Source: JAXMAR01 sp046350295 | Lineage (GTDB): Bacteria; Planctomycetota; Planctomycetia; Gemmatales; Gemmataceae | Length of the DNA stretch: 57,238 bases | Assembly (NCBI GenBank): GCA_046350295.1 | Contig: JAXMAR010000046.1 | Location: 1-57,238, forward strand | Reading direction: 5' to 3' | In this document: piece after piece, positions 17,072 to 25,092 of the stretch | How the letters are laid out: each line of letters opens with the position of its first letter | Numbering within the stretch: position 1 is the first letter of the stretch | Made by a program: the position numbers and the translations under genes | Notes under the pieces: generated by a model | What the model was told of the DNA's origin: nothing | Databases searched by the model: none | The model's input: the letters and a program-made list of their open reading frames with translations, nothing else

Positions 17072-18424
17072 TCAGAGATCCATCGCGACAAGCTCACGGG
17101 TGGTCGCGGTCGCATGGATCTTCACGGGACCTATCCCCTCTTCGGCTGGTACGTCCCCGCGCCGCGCTTCGCTGATCTGCACGATGTCGCGCGAGAAGAA
17201 TATCTCCAGCAGCCAGTCGAGAGCGACGCGCAGCTTTTTCTCGAGCCTCGGCAGCTTGGTCAAGTAGACGAAGCGCCAGAGCAGCCAGGCGAAGAGTCCC
17301 GAGAAGCGGACGCCGAAAACGGTCGCGACGCCGCTGCGGCGGCCGATCGTCGCCAGCTTGCCGAGGGGGCGGAAGGAAAAGACCTTCTCTTTCCGGCCGC
17401 GAATCCGGGCGCGCAGGTTGTGGGCCAGCACCTTGGCCTGCCGCACCGCGTGCTGCGCCGTGGGCGGATAGAGTTCTCCGGTCTTCGGATGGCGGATCGC
17501 CGCGCAGTCGCCGAGGGCCCAGACACCGGGCCGCTCCGTCGCTTCGAGGAAGGCGTTGACCTCGATGCGGCCACGCTCCTTCTCGCATTCCAGTCCGGCC
17601 AGCAGTGGATGAGGGGACGTGCCGGCGGTCCAGATGAGGGTCTGCGTGGGGATCCGGCAGCCGTCGCTGAGTTGCGCGAAGTCCTCCGAGAGCGCCTTCA
17701 CGCGGGCCCCGGTTCGCACCTCGACGCCGCGCCGGGTCAGCTTGCGCCGCGCGTATTCCCCGAGCCTGGCGTCGAGTTCCGGCAGCAGGATCGCGCCGGA
17801 GTGGACGAGCACGACGCGCACCATCTCCGGCCGTAGGTTGGGGTAGAAGCGCAGGGAGGAGCGGACGAAGTCATTGAGGCCGCCGACGGTCTCGACGCCG
17901 GCAAAGCCGCCCCCGGCGACGACGAAGGTGAGCAGCCTGTCGCGCTGGGCGGCGCAGCATTCGAAATCGGCCTCCTCGAGGGTGCGGATGACGTGGTTGC
18001 GCAGGGCGATGGCGTCGCCGAGGGTTTTCATGGTAAAGGCGCGCTGGGCCAGTCCCGGGATGTCGAAGAAGTTGGTGACCGAGCCGAGGGCGAGCACGAG
18101 GTGGTCATACTCGAGTTCGTGGGGATGGCGCTCGACGCCGTGGGACACGAGGACGCGGCGCGCTTCGAGGTCGATGCGGTCGACGCCGCCGGCGAAGAAG
18201 CGGAGGCGTTTGAGCAGCTTGCGGATCGGGTTGACGATGTGGGCCGGGTTGAGGTCGCTGGTGGCGACCTCGTGCAGCATGGGCGTGAAGAGGAAGAAGT
18301 TGTCGCGGTTAACGAGCGTGATGTCGATGTTTGGGTCGCGTGCCAGCGTTCGGTCGAGGCGCCGCGCGGCGTACATGCCGGCGAAGCCGCCGCCGAGGAT
18401 CACGATCTTGTGTGGCTGTGCCAT
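17072..18424 (-). CDS. ndh: Type II NADH:quinone oxidoreductase (NDH-2)
   Basis: 450 aa flavoprotein that passes electrons from NADH to quinone without pumping protons. The FAD-binding P-loop is in KIVILGGGFAGMYAARRL near the N-terminus, and the NAD-binding loop is VVAGGGFAGVETVG around residue 160. GVWALGDCAAI marks the second FAD-contact motif. The C-terminal stretch LLWRFVYLTKLPRLEKKLRVALDW is the amphipathic membrane-anchor region of bacterial NDH-2. The start at 18424 has a good Shine-Dalgarno (CAGGAG); the upstream in-frame ATG would lie in the terminator of the preceding gene. It ends convergent with the 171-aa secreted-protein gene. Confidence 0.93.
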   Translation of the reverse strand: MAQPHKIVILGGGFAGMYAARRLDRTLARDPNIDITLVNRDNFFLFTPMLHEVATSDLNPAHIVNPIRKLLKRLRFFAGGVDRIDLEARRVLVSHGVERHPHELEYDHLVLALGSVTNFFDIPGLAQRAFTMKTLGDAIALRNHVIRTLEEADFECCAAQRDRLLTFVVAGGGFAGVETVGGLNDFVRSSLRFYPNLRPEMVRVVLVHSGAILLPELDARLGEYARRKLTRRGVEVRTGARVKALSEDFAQLSDGCRIPTQTLIWTAGTSPHPLLAGLECEKERGRIEVNAFLEATERPGVWALGDCAAIRHPKTGELYPPTAQHAVRQAKVLAHNLRARIRGRKEKVFSFRPLGKLATIGRRSGVATVFGVRFSGLFAWLLWRFVYLTKLPRLEKKLRVALDWLLEIFFSRDIVQISEARRGDVPAEEGIGPVKIHATATTRELVAMDL

Positions 18425-18447
18425 GGGCCGGTCTCCTGAAAGATGGT

Positions 18448-18483
18448 GAAAAAAGAACGGTGGCCGAGGCATTCTCGGCCACC
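18448..18483 (-). terminator. Rho-independent terminator between the DM13 and NDH-2 genes
   Basis: A perfect 10-bp stem (GGTGGCCGAG at 18459-18468 pairs with CTCGGCCACC at 18474-18483) with a 5-nt loop. Read on the minus strand it is followed by GTTCTTTTTTC, a strong U tract. It lies about 140 bp after the DM13 stop and 24 bp before the NDH-2 start, so NDH-2 is probably transcribed from its own promoter, or reads through only weakly. Confidence 0.88.
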
Positions 18484-18510
18484 GGTTTTCCCCTTACGCT
18501 AAATCCGCGT

Positions 18511-18620
18511 ACGGGATTCCGCAGCAGGAAGGCTCCGCGAGCCGAGCGGGGCCGGATGGACGAATGACGGTCGCGCGAGTCTTCACGCCAGGTCCGGCTC
18601 GGCTCGCCGGACCTACTGGG
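18511..18620. repeat. Dispersed palindromic repeat, copy A
   Basis: About 105 bp starting near CGGGATTCCGCAG and ending near CCTACTGGGG. Inside are two palindromes: one with stem AGGTCCGGC/GCCGGACCT at its right end, and a GGCTCCGC-type palindrome at its left. Its reverse complement matches the element at 19364-19490 over nearly the whole length, with scattered mismatches. The two copies stand in opposite orientation on either side of the DM13 gene. Confidence 0.85.
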
Positions 18621-18622
18621 GA

Positions 18623-19109
18623 TCAGGACTGCTTGAGGGGCGCGGTCGCGAAGTTAACGTTGAAACGGCTGCACCAGATGGTGACGGCGTGATACTTGGA
18701 CAGGTCGACGTCGGCCGGGATGGCGTAATTCTGCTCGCCGATGTTGCCCTTCAGCGGCCCGAGGTCGACGAAGGCGGCGCTCGTGACGGTGGCGTTGTCG
18801 GCGGCGTCGGCGGCGGCGATGAGGTAGACGTGGAGGGCGGGGCCGTTGGAGGTCTCGAAATCGGTGAAGCGGAGGACGCGCTCGCCGCCGGTCAGGCGGT
18901 GCAGCGCGGCCGTGCCCTTGCCGCCGTGGGCGACGCCGTGAAACATTCCCTGGGCCAGGAGCACCGGCTCGCCGCGCGCGAGCCGCGCCGGCGGCGGGAA
19001 GCTCGCTGACGCGGCTCGTTGATGAAGAGCAGCTCCGGGCGGGAAGACATACCAGGCGATGGCCAGGACGCCGACGCCGATCAGGCCGATGATGGTTTTT
19101 GCGACTCAT
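18623..19109 (-). CDS. DM13-domain membrane-anchored protein with apparent frameshift
   Basis: The intact C-terminal part reads as a DM13 domain (GMFHGVAHGGKGTAALHRL, RFTDFETSNGPALHVYLIAA, KYHAVTIWCSRFNVNFATAPL). This is a haem/electron-transfer-associated beta-sandwich whose conserved Cys is in IWCSRFN. The current reading frame opens only at a GTG at 18964. A natural start lies at ATG 19109, preceded by GGAGGGT. Removing one base from the A5 run (T run at 19096-19100) joins MSRK to TIIGLIGVGVLAIAWYVF, a signal anchor, and continues without stops into the DM13 domain, giving about 161 aa. So this is one gene with a single-base shift, either an assembly error or a real mutation. Confidence 0.8.
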
Positions 19110-19528
19110 GGAAAGACCCTCCGTTTTTGGAAGACAAAGCATGGGGAAGCGCCCCGACCGCCGGGAACGCGATGGAAGCTTCGATTACTTTTTGGCTGTG
19201 GGCCAAACGGTTCAGGGGGAACCGTTTTGGGAAGGAGACAGAGCCCGGTCGGGCGGGCCGGATGTTTGCGTCAGGCAGGTCATGCCTACATCGATGCGCG
19301 CGGGGCGTGGGCGGTTACAGGAAAAAAAAACGTGACGGGCTGAGGGAGGGGAACCAAAACAGCGTGCGGGATTCCGCAGTAGGTCCGGCGAGCCGAGCCG
19401 GACCTGGCGTGAACGCTCGCGAAACCGTCACTTCGACGTCGGGCTCCGCTCGGCTCGCTCGACTCGCGGGGCCTACCGCGATCAAGCTTGCGGGCGGCTG
19501 AGCGCGTCAGGAAGATGGTCGGCCGGCC
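19110..19528. other. Intergenic region with a hairpin and repeat copy B
   Basis: 419 bp upstream of the DM13 gene and downstream of the orphan antitoxin gene. It contains a hairpin with stem AACGGTTC/GAACCGTT near 19206-19226, a run of nine A near 19321-19330, and repeat copy B. No convincing coding frame was seen. The hairpin could be an operator or a weak terminator; its position does not decide. Confidence 0.55.
19364..19490. repeat. Dispersed palindromic repeat, copy B
   Basis: Begins GCGGGATTCCGCAG and contains a hairpin with stem AGGTCCGGC/GCCGGACCT at about 19381-19405, then CTTCGACGTCGGGCTCC and a second GC-rich palindrome to about 19475. Over about 105 bp it is the reverse complement of copy A at 18511-18620. 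No open frame is carried, which fits a MITE- or REP-like nonautonomous element. Confidence 0.82.
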
Positions 19529-19795
19529 TCAGCCGTTGGATAGCCTCGGCTGCCCCGCGGCGAACGGTTTGCGCGGGCTGGCCTTTGACTTGCTCACCAG
19601 CGCCTGGAATTTCGGATTAGACGCAAGCAATTCATCCATCAACGTATCGTCTTCCTGCGGCTCCAACGGCTGAATCGCCAACAGCCGTTGATCCGGCATC
19701 TCGACGACGATGGTCTCGCCTGACTCGGCGCATTCATCGAGGGTTTTCTTTAGATCCGTTTGCAGGCGGCTCAATGGGATTGTCTTGATGGCCAT
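19529..19795 (-). CDS. Orphan antitoxin-like protein (Phd/YefM-like)
   Basis: 88 aa. The N-terminus (MAIKTIPLSRLQTDLKKTLD) resembles the DNA-binding half of Phd/YefM-type antitoxins, followed by strands ETIVVEMPDQRLLAIQPLEP. The C-terminal helix (DDTLMDELLASNPKFQALVSKSKASP) is the usual toxin-contact segment. No toxin gene follows within 500 bp, so it looks like an orphan or solitary regulator. A short open stretch directly upstream (ending GEEFHGH) overlaps its start in another frame but is too short to call. Confidence 0.75.
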   Translation of the reverse strand: MAIKTIPLSRLQTDLKKTLDECAESGETIVVEMPDQRLLAIQPLEPQEDDTLMDELLASNPKFQALVSKSKASPRKPFAAGQPRLSNG

Positions 19796-19918
19796 GGAAC
19801 TCCTCGCCTTCCACGATGAGCTTGTTGCCGATCTTTCGCCCGACGATCAGGAGAACCACTCGGTGATGGTGATCTTGAACGGCATGCTTCGTTAGCCCCG
19901 GCTCAGTCACTTGGCGCG

Positions 19919-20158
19919 TCAGGGAGATTGTCGGCCGGCGCGCGCGAGCAGGATCGCGCGGACCAGCTCGGGTGGAATCGGGGCCTCTTGGGCGGTCGCA
20001 AGCGTTTTCCCCAGGCGGACCGTGGCGCGGTAGTTCTGCAGGTAGGCGACGCAGGAGGGGCAGATCGCCAGGTGACTGTCGAACAGGGCGCGCTCCTGGG
20101 CCGGGAGCTGGCCCGTATCGTAGTCCATCAGGAAATCGAGAACGTCGCGGCAAGTCAT
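19919..20158 (-). CDS. Zinc-finger anti-sigma factor
   Basis: 79 aa. The zinc-binding anti-sigma motif H-x3-C-x2-C is present (His29, Cys33, Cys36 in DSHLAICPSC), in a helical zf-HC2 domain that binds and inactivates an ECF sigma factor. There is no membrane helix, so it is a soluble anti-sigma, possibly released by a redox change at the zinc site. Its ATG overlaps the sigma-factor stop by 4 bp, so translation is coupled and the pair forms one unit. Confidence 0.9.
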   Translation of the reverse strand: MTCRDVLDFLMDYDTGQLPAQERALFDSHLAICPSCVAYLQNYRATVRLGKTLATAQEAPIPPELVRAILLARAGRQSP

Positions 20159-20766
20159 AGGGCCCCCCGGCGGAAATGCGGCTCCAGGAGCGTGCGCAGC
20201 GCCTGCCGCGCCCGGTGCAGGCGTGTCTTGACGACGCCGGTCGGCAGCTCGAGGGTCCGCGCCGTCTCCTCGGTGTCCAGCTCTTCGATGTCGCGCAGCA
20301 CGAGCACGGTGCGGTAGGCGTCCGGCAGCTCCGCGATGGCGCGGCGCACGGCCTCGCGCGTCTCCTGTTTTTCGAGAACGAAGTCGCCGCTCGGCCAGGC
20401 CTCCGAATCGCGCGTCTGGTGACCGTCCGGCTGGAAGGTGGGGAGCCAGTCCTCGATGGAGCGGGTGGGCCGGCGGGTCTGGGCGCGGAGTTTCTGCAAA
20501 GCGGCGTTGATGACGATGCGGTGCAGCCAGGTGGAGAAGCGGGCGCGGCCGTCGAATTGCCCGAGCGCCTTGAAGGCGGAGAGGAAGCCGTCCTGCACGA
20601 CGTCGCGGGCGTCCTCCTCGTTGGGGCAGAGGCGTCGCGCCGCGGCGAGGAGGCGGCCGCCAAAGCGGGCGACGACCGCCTCGAAGGCGGCGGGCTCGCC
20701 GGCCTGGAGCCGGGCCAGCAGCTCCAGTTCGCTCGCGTCCGGGGCGTCGGCAAGTGCGACGGTCAT
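20155..20766 (-). CDS. ECF-family RNA polymerase sigma factor
   Basis: 203 aa. Region 2 is visible in LQAGEPAAFEAVVARFGGRLLAAARRLC and EDARDVVQDGFLSAFKALGQFDGRARFSTWLHRI. Region 4 is IAELPDAYRTVLVLRDIEELDTEETARTLELPTGVVKTRLHRARQAL. These recruit core polymerase and read promoter -10 and -35 elements. The start at 20766 is favoured over 20805 because the extra 13 codons have lower third-position GC. The anti-sigma gene follows with a 4-bp overlap. Such pairs usually regulate their own promoter; no target promoter was identified. Confidence 0.92.
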   Translation of the reverse strand: MTVALADAPDASELELLARLQAGEPAAFEAVVARFGGRLLAAARRLCPNEEDARDVVQDGFLSAFKALGQFDGRARFSTWLHRIVINAALQKLRAQTRRPTRSIEDWLPTFQPDGHQTRDSEAWPSGDFVLEKQETREAVRRAIAELPDAYRTVLVLRDIEELDTEETARTLELPTGVVKTRLHRARQALRTLLEPHFRRGAL

Positions 20767-21011
20767 GCGTGAAACCGGAAGGGATGTCTTCGCGTCACCT
20801 CGCATAGACTTAAGTCGAAAGCGCGGTCGGCATCGTCAAGGGGGGGGCGAGAATCGATTCGAAGCGAGGAGGGGTGAGCCATTGGCGCGACAACGTAGCT
20901 ACCGGTTGGCGCCGCGATGGATTACCGTGGAAATAGGCAAATCCCTCTGAGCGCCGGGAATGCGCGCGGCCCCGGCGTATCATCACGTCAGCGCGCTTCG
21001 TGGAGATTCTC

Positions 21012-21696
21012 ATGGACATGTCGCGATTTTCTTTGGATTCGCTGCTGAACGGGACGGGGAATGGCGTGCTGCATTCGGAGAAGGTGGCCGAGCAGCCCGC
21101 TGGCGGGAAGCCGGCGGGGGATGGGCGTCCGCACGGGGCGACGTCCGCGAAACGCAAGCGGGGGCGGGGAAGGGGGTGGAGGGGAGGCGCGTGCGGCGGG
21201 GGCGGCGTCATCCCGCAAGCTCGAAGACTCGCCGGCGGGCTTGGGCTTGAAGACGGGGAACCCTTATCACCGGCGGGTGGCGCGGTTGAAATGGGCGCTC
21301 CTGGACGCGGCGCCGGAGGAGGAGATCGTGGCGATCGGGAAGAAGCTGGTGCAGCTTGCGCTGGAGGGGCATGTGGGGGCGGCGCGGGTGCTGTTCGCTT
21401 ACGTGCTGCCGAAGGGGGTGGAGCCGGACCGGGTGAACGGGTACCGCAAGGAGCAGCGGATGGAGGAGGAGATGAGGCCGATCATGAAATCGATGGAGCC
21501 GGAGTTCGCGCTGGACATCGTGCGGATGATGCGTCCGGTGGCGTCGGCGGGGAAGGCGGCACTGATGGGGGAGGTGCTGCGGTCGGGTTCGATGGATATC
21601 CTGTCGTCGCCGGAGAAGCTGCGCACGGTGTTGAGCGGCGGCGTGGCGGCGCCGGGGAAGGGGAAGAAGGCGCGGCGCAAAGCGGGTAAACCGTGA
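21012..21696 (+). CDS. Conserved hypothetical protein with apparent frameshift in a G-rich run
   Basis: The N-terminus fits ATG 21012 (MDMSRFSLDSLLNGTGNGVL), with GGAG six bases upstream. The C-terminal region is clear in another frame: LGLKTGNPYHRRVARLKWAL, then EEEIVAIGKKLVQLALEGHVGAARVLFAYVLPKG, resembling DUF5681-type proteins found beside phage or plasmid genes. The two frames join if one G is removed from the G runs at 21160-21184; the joint protein is about 227 aa. The central segment is Gly/Arg-rich and low complexity. The function is unknown. Confidence 0.6.
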
Positions 21697-21789
21697 ACGG
21701 CCTTTTGGCGCCTGGCGGGCCCTGTTGGGCGGGCATGCCTCGGGTCGGATGGTCCGCTGAAGTGACGCTTCGGCCAGTCCGGGCGCGAA

Positions 21790-22026
21790 TCAATCGGCCT
21801 CCACCTTGCGGCCGCGGCGGTCGACCTCGCAGCCGCATTTGGCGCAGGTTGCGCCACCCCAGAGAGCCTGGCGTCGATTGGCGGGCTTGCGGAAGCGCGG
21901 GAAGGGCTCGCCGCAATCGGGGCACTTGCGCGGCGGCAGGACCAGGGCCAGAACGAGCACGACCAGTCCGCCAACGACCCCGCCGATGACGCCCGCGATC
22001 AACCCGGTTTCGAGCCACGGTGGCAT
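21790..22026 (-). CDS. Small membrane protein with zinc ribbon
   Basis: 78 aa. An N-terminal membrane helix (GLIAGVIGGVVGGLVVLVLAL) precedes two Cys pairs, CPDCGEPFP and CAKCGCEVD, which form a zinc-ribbon-like site. The C-terminus is basic. It starts 3 bp after the stop of the toroid-haem gene on the same strand, so the two are surely co-transcribed. The role is unknown; a zinc-bound membrane adaptor is possible. Confidence 0.78.
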   Translation of the reverse strand: MPPWLETGLIAGVIGGVVGGLVVLVLALVLPPRKCPDCGEPFPRFRKPANRRQALWGGATCAKCGCEVDRRGRKVEAD

Positions 22027-22029
22027 GCT

Positions 22030-23106
22030 TCAATCCTTGGAGCGGGCGCTGGAGGACGCGCTCTCTTTTGACGGCGCGATCTCCTCGCAGGCTGCCAGCG
22101 CCATGACCGCGAACGCCGTCCCCGCGTGCGTCAGGAAATGCTTGCTGTCGCGGTTGAGTGAACGGGCGAACCAGCGGCCGCTCTCGCGCTGGTTAGTCTT
22201 GATCCAGGCGATTCCCTTTTGCAGGGCCGGGTCGCTCGGGGCCACACCGGCGCGGCGCAGGACGAAGATCGCGAAGCCGGTCCCGTAGCCGTCGCTGGTC
22301 TTGGGATCCTGCTCGAGCTTGTCGGCACGCTTCCAGACGCCCAGGCCGGCGGCCGACCAGCCGCCGTCGGGCAGTTGCGCGGCGCGGAGGGCGCGGATCG
22401 TCTCGGTCTTGAGATCGGCGCCGATGAAGTCGTCGAGGTAGGAGCCGGCCCAGACCATCATCGCCTTGTGGTGCATGTTTTCGGGGGGATGGGCCTTGAG
22501 CCAGGCGCGGATGCCGTCGAGGCCCTTCCGCGCCGCGTCCGACTTGGCGTAGGCTTCCGGGGCGACGCCGACGGCGACGGCCGCCAGAGTGACGCCGTAG
22601 TGATCGTCGTTCTCCATGGGCGGCCAGGCACACTTGATCCAGCTGAAGCCGCCGTCCTTCTTTTGCACGTTCCACATGCGGTCGAGGGACATCCTGGTGA
22701 GCGGGTGCAATTTCTTCGTCGTCAGCGCGTCGTTGTACGCCAGCGCCGCCGCGGAAGCGACGACCTCGGCGTCCCAGCGCGGCCCCTTCTCCTTCCAGCG
22801 CTTCTGGACCATTTCTTCGAGCGCCTGCCGCACCTCGGCATGGGCCGGCGCCGCGCCGGCGAGGAGCGGCCGGGCATAGAGGTAGGCGTAGTTGGTGTGG
22901 CAGCTGAAGCAGCCGCGTTTGTTGATCCAGGAGAGAGACGCCGAGTCGAGGAAGTGGGCGGCGCGCTCGGGTGAGAATTTGCCGACCGCTTCGTCGCGAT
23001 TGTTGTCCGCCGGTTCCTTGGCGGTCTTGAGCGTGACCGGCTCATCGGCGCAGGTCGACCGGGCGGCGAGAAAGGCGATGGCAAAAAGGAGAAGGCGGCG
23101 CGGCAC
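22030..23106 (-). CDS. Secreted terpene-cyclase-like toroid protein with a CxxCH haem motif
   Basis: 358 aa, starting at a GTG with GGAG upstream and an N-terminal signal peptide (MPRRLLLFAIAFLAARSTCA). Cys66-x-x-Cys69-His70 in RGCFSCHTNYAYL is a c-type haem-attachment motif. The rest is helical repeats with QKKDGGFSWIKC, QLPDGGWSAAGLGVW and GTGFAIFVLRRAG, the DGGW-type turn of squalene/prenyltransferase alpha-alpha toroids. The DxDD catalytic motif of squalene-hopene cyclase is not seen. Such proteins are known in planctomycetes as prenyltransferase/squalene-oxidase-repeat proteins. A secreted redox or binding role is more likely than terpene cyclisation. Confidence 0.82.
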   Translation of the reverse strand: MPRRLLLFAIAFLAARSTCADEPVTLKTAKEPADNNRDEAVGKFSPERAAHFLDSASLSWINKRGCFSCHTNYAYLYARPLLAGAAPAHAEVRQALEEMVQKRWKEKGPRWDAEVVASAAALAYNDALTTKKLHPLTRMSLDRMWNVQKKDGGFSWIKCAWPPMENDDHYGVTLAAVAVGVAPEAYAKSDAARKGLDGIRAWLKAHPPENMHHKAMMVWAGSYLDDFIGADLKTETIRALRAAQLPDGGWSAAGLGVWKRADKLEQDPKTSDGYGTGFAIFVLRRAGVAPSDPALQKGIAWIKTNQRESGRWFARSLNRDSKHFLTHAGTAFAVMALAACEEIAPSKESASSSARSKD

Positions 23107-23237
23107 GCGTGGCTCTCCACAGGAGGAAACAAGATGAGGAGATTGTAGTGGAAACGGCAGGAGAAGAGGGGCTGTTTTGGCGGATGCCGTGGAGGATCAT
23201 CGCATCCGTCGAAGAGATGGCTCCCGAGGCGTGGGCC

Positions 23238-23313
23238 GTGGGGCAGGCCCCCTGGCCAGCCGGGCCTGGCGGGCGCCAGGTACGGGCAGGCCACGCGGCC
23301 TGCCCCCACTGGA
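23238..23313. repeat. GC-rich palindromic repeat
   Basis: A perfect 9-bp stem GGGCAGGCC/GGCCTGCCC at 23284-23292 and 23297-23305 with a 4-nt loop. A second copy of GGGCAGGCC lies just to the left near 23239. No T tract follows on either strand, so it looks like a REP-type palindrome between two minus-strand genes, not a terminator. Confidence 0.6.
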
Positions 23314-23320
23314 ACCACTT

Positions 23321-23632
23321 CTAGGACGCGTGAGCCAGCGCGCGTCCCTGGGCGCCCGAGTAGTTCTCGGCGGCGCGGGCGAGGGCGAGGAGGGATTCCA
23401 TGGGAGGCGTGAGCATGTGGCGGCCCTTGCGGCCGACGTTCTCGGCGACGTGAGCCAGGTCGAGGAGGGCGAGCATGCCGGGGGCCTGGCGCTTGCAGCA
23501 GTCGCGGCACACCGGCTCGCCGGTATCAGCCAGGGAGACGCAGGGCCCGCGGCGGAGGGAGTGAGGCTGGGCACAGACCGGGCAGGGGGTCGAGCAGTGG
23601 TGGGCCTGAAAGCGAATGGTGAAGCGTTCCAT
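23321..23632 (-). CDS. Hypothetical protein with a Cys-rich zinc-binding-like core
   Basis: 103 aa. Cys pairs in HHCSTPCPVCAQPHS and EPVCRDCCKRQAP could form one zinc site, with basic residues around it. The C-terminal 45 residues are helical and Ala-rich. The start at 23632 is favoured because the upstream in-frame extension is poor in conserved-looking sequence. No similarity to a named family was recognised. It lies about 200 bp upstream of the toroid-haem gene on the same strand, separated by the palindromic repeat. Confidence 0.62.
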   Translation of the reverse strand: MERFTIRFQAHHCSTPCPVCAQPHSLRRGPCVSLADTGEPVCRDCCKRQAPGMLALLDLAHVAENVGRKGRHMLTPPMESLLALARAAENYSGAQGRALAHAS

Positions 23633-23999
23633 GGCTGATCCTTGAGGAAGTGCGTCGATCCGGGCGGGTGATAACCAAAGAAGCGTCGCACGTTCCAGAT
23701 CAATGATCGGCCCGTGCCGGCCCGGGGCTCGCCTGTCGGGGCCGAAAAAGACCGGAAACAAGGCGGGATTGGTGTCGGCGCTTTCTATTCCGAAGCGGCT
23801 GCCGTAGGCACGGCATGGGAAAGGAAACGGCGTTCGCCTCGTCGGCGTAACCTGGTCCGCCGGGGGAAGGGCGTGAAGGGCGGGTGACCTGGTAAGCGGG
23901 CGGGGATGGGAGGCGTCAGCTTGGGAGGGCTAGGAAAACCTTTCCGCTTGACAGCCCCGATTGCCGAACCTCGGGCCGTCTGCCCGGGAGGCGCAGGGC
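23633..23999. other. Intergenic region without a recognised gene
   Basis: 367 bp between the zinc-core hypothetical gene and the rhodanese gene, both on the minus strand. Short frames on both strands have no family signature. A weak hairpin near 23972-23994 (CCTCGGGC with GCCCGGGAGG, bulged) could end the rhodanese transcript but lacks a clear U tract. Confidence 0.45.
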
Positions 24000-24323
24000 T
24001 CAATAGCGCGGCACATTCGGATCGACTTCGCACGACCAGGCGTCAATGCCCCCCGCCATGGAAAAGACGCTCAGGTAACCCAGACTCATCAGGTACTCGC
24101 CGGCGGACCGACTGCGGATTCCATGATGGCAGAAGAGGATCACGGCGTCCACCGACCGGGGAATTTCCCCGACGCGGCGCGGCAACTCGTTCAGCGGAAT
24201 GAGCGTACTGCCCGTGAGCGGCGCAATGCGGTCCTCCCATGGCTGGCGAACGTCGATGAGGTGGAGCGGCTGACCGTTGGCGAGCTGCAGGGCGACTTCG
24301 CGTGGCGTGATCTCGGGAACCAT
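24000..24323 (-). CDS. Single-domain rhodanese
   Basis: 107 aa. Rhodaneses move sulfane sulfur through a persulfide on a catalytic cysteine. The active-site loop is VILFCHHGIRSRSAGEYL with Cys65 followed by HHGIRS, the usual single-domain CxxGxR pattern. The N-terminal HLIDVRQPWED and the C-terminal MAGGIDAW are the family's other conserved blocks. No signal peptide is present, so it is cytoplasmic. Comparable stand-alone domains (GlpE-like) act in sulfur trafficking and cyanide detoxification; the partner is unknown. Confidence 0.93.
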   Translation of the reverse strand: MVPEITPREVALQLANGQPLHLIDVRQPWEDRIAPLTGSTLIPLNELPRRVGEIPRSVDAVILFCHHGIRSRSAGEYLMSLGYLSVFSMAGGIDAWSCEVDPNVPRY

Positions 24324-24443
24324 GGTCTCTCCAAGGCAGGAAGACCCGAGACCGCGCCGGGAGAGGCGAGCGCGGTTCGGGCTGAACTACACCGTCGGCT
24401 CAGAGGCTGTTCGGACGCCCTATTATGAAACAGCCTCGCAACG

Positions 24444-24890
24444 CTACTTCTCCTTCTTTTCCTCGATCGGCTCCTTGACGGGCTGAACGAAGAAGGTGCT
24501 GCGCTTCTCGGTGGAGAGGCGGGTGGCGTGGGCGTCGGCGTCCTTGCGTTTGGGATACTCGTAGGTGGCGACGCACTGGTTATTGTTGCTGAAGACGCCC
24601 CAGACGACGCGCATGCGCACCACCTTGGGTGTCCGCGTGCGCGGCTTGGCCTTCGGAGGCGCCTTGGGCTTGGCCTTCTTCTTTTTCGGCTTCTCCTCCT
24701 CCTCCTCGTCCTCGTCTCCTCCCTCGGACTCCTCCTCCTCTGCCCCCTCCTCTTCTTCGCCACCCTCCTCGTCCTCGTCTTCCTCTTCCTCTTCACCCTC
24801 TTCCTCGTCGGTTTCCTCGTCTTCCTTGCGGCGCTCGGCCGCGTCGAAGTCGGCGCGGAGGTCCTTGCGATTCAAGATCCGGCGGGCCAT
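24444..24890 (-). CDS. Charge-segregated low-complexity protein
   Basis: 148 aa. After a basic N-terminus (MARRILNRKDLRADFDAA), about 45 residues are almost only Glu, Asp and Gly, followed by a Lys/Pro-rich stretch (EKPKKKKAKPKAPPKAKPR). The C-terminal 60 residues look folded (RMRVVWGVFSNNNQCVATYEY) and end EPIEEKKEK. Such acidic-then-basic proteins may bind nucleic acid or protein chaperone-fashion, but no family is recognised. The ATG at 24890 is preferred; the open frame upstream is different in character. It is divergent from the GT39-like gene. Confidence 0.75.
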   Translation of the reverse strand: MARRILNRKDLRADFDAAERRKEDEETDEEEGEEEEEDEDEEGGEEEEGAEEEESEGGDEDEEEEEKPKKKKAKPKAPPKAKPRTRTPKVVRMRVVWGVFSNNNQCVATYEYPKRKDADAHATRLSTEKRSTFFVQPVKEPIEEKKEK

Positions 24891-25092
24891 GTCCGTTCTC
24901 CCGTGGTTTAAATGTCCGCGTGCAATATCTTCATTGTAGGCGGCTGCCGAGGCTATCGGGCCGTATCCGTTAAACTTACAGGCCGCCGGCACGACCAGCA
25001 AGGCGCCCCGGCAAAGGCGCCCCAGCAAAGGCCCCAGCAAAGGCGCCGGCCGTTTGCGAAATCCACCGCGGCAAGCGCCGAATAAAGAAGCG

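Noticed and set aside
19734..19861. Short frame starting at a GTG and ending NGSKENPR, with GRKIGNKLIVEGEEFHGH
   Set aside because: Overlaps the antitoxin start in another frame and is only about 41 codons; it may be a remnant of a former upstream gene but cannot be supported.
24528..24973. Plus-strand frames rich in Leu or Ser opposite the charge-segregated gene
   Set aside because: Mirror images of the Glu/Lys-rich coding strand; no start context or family signal.
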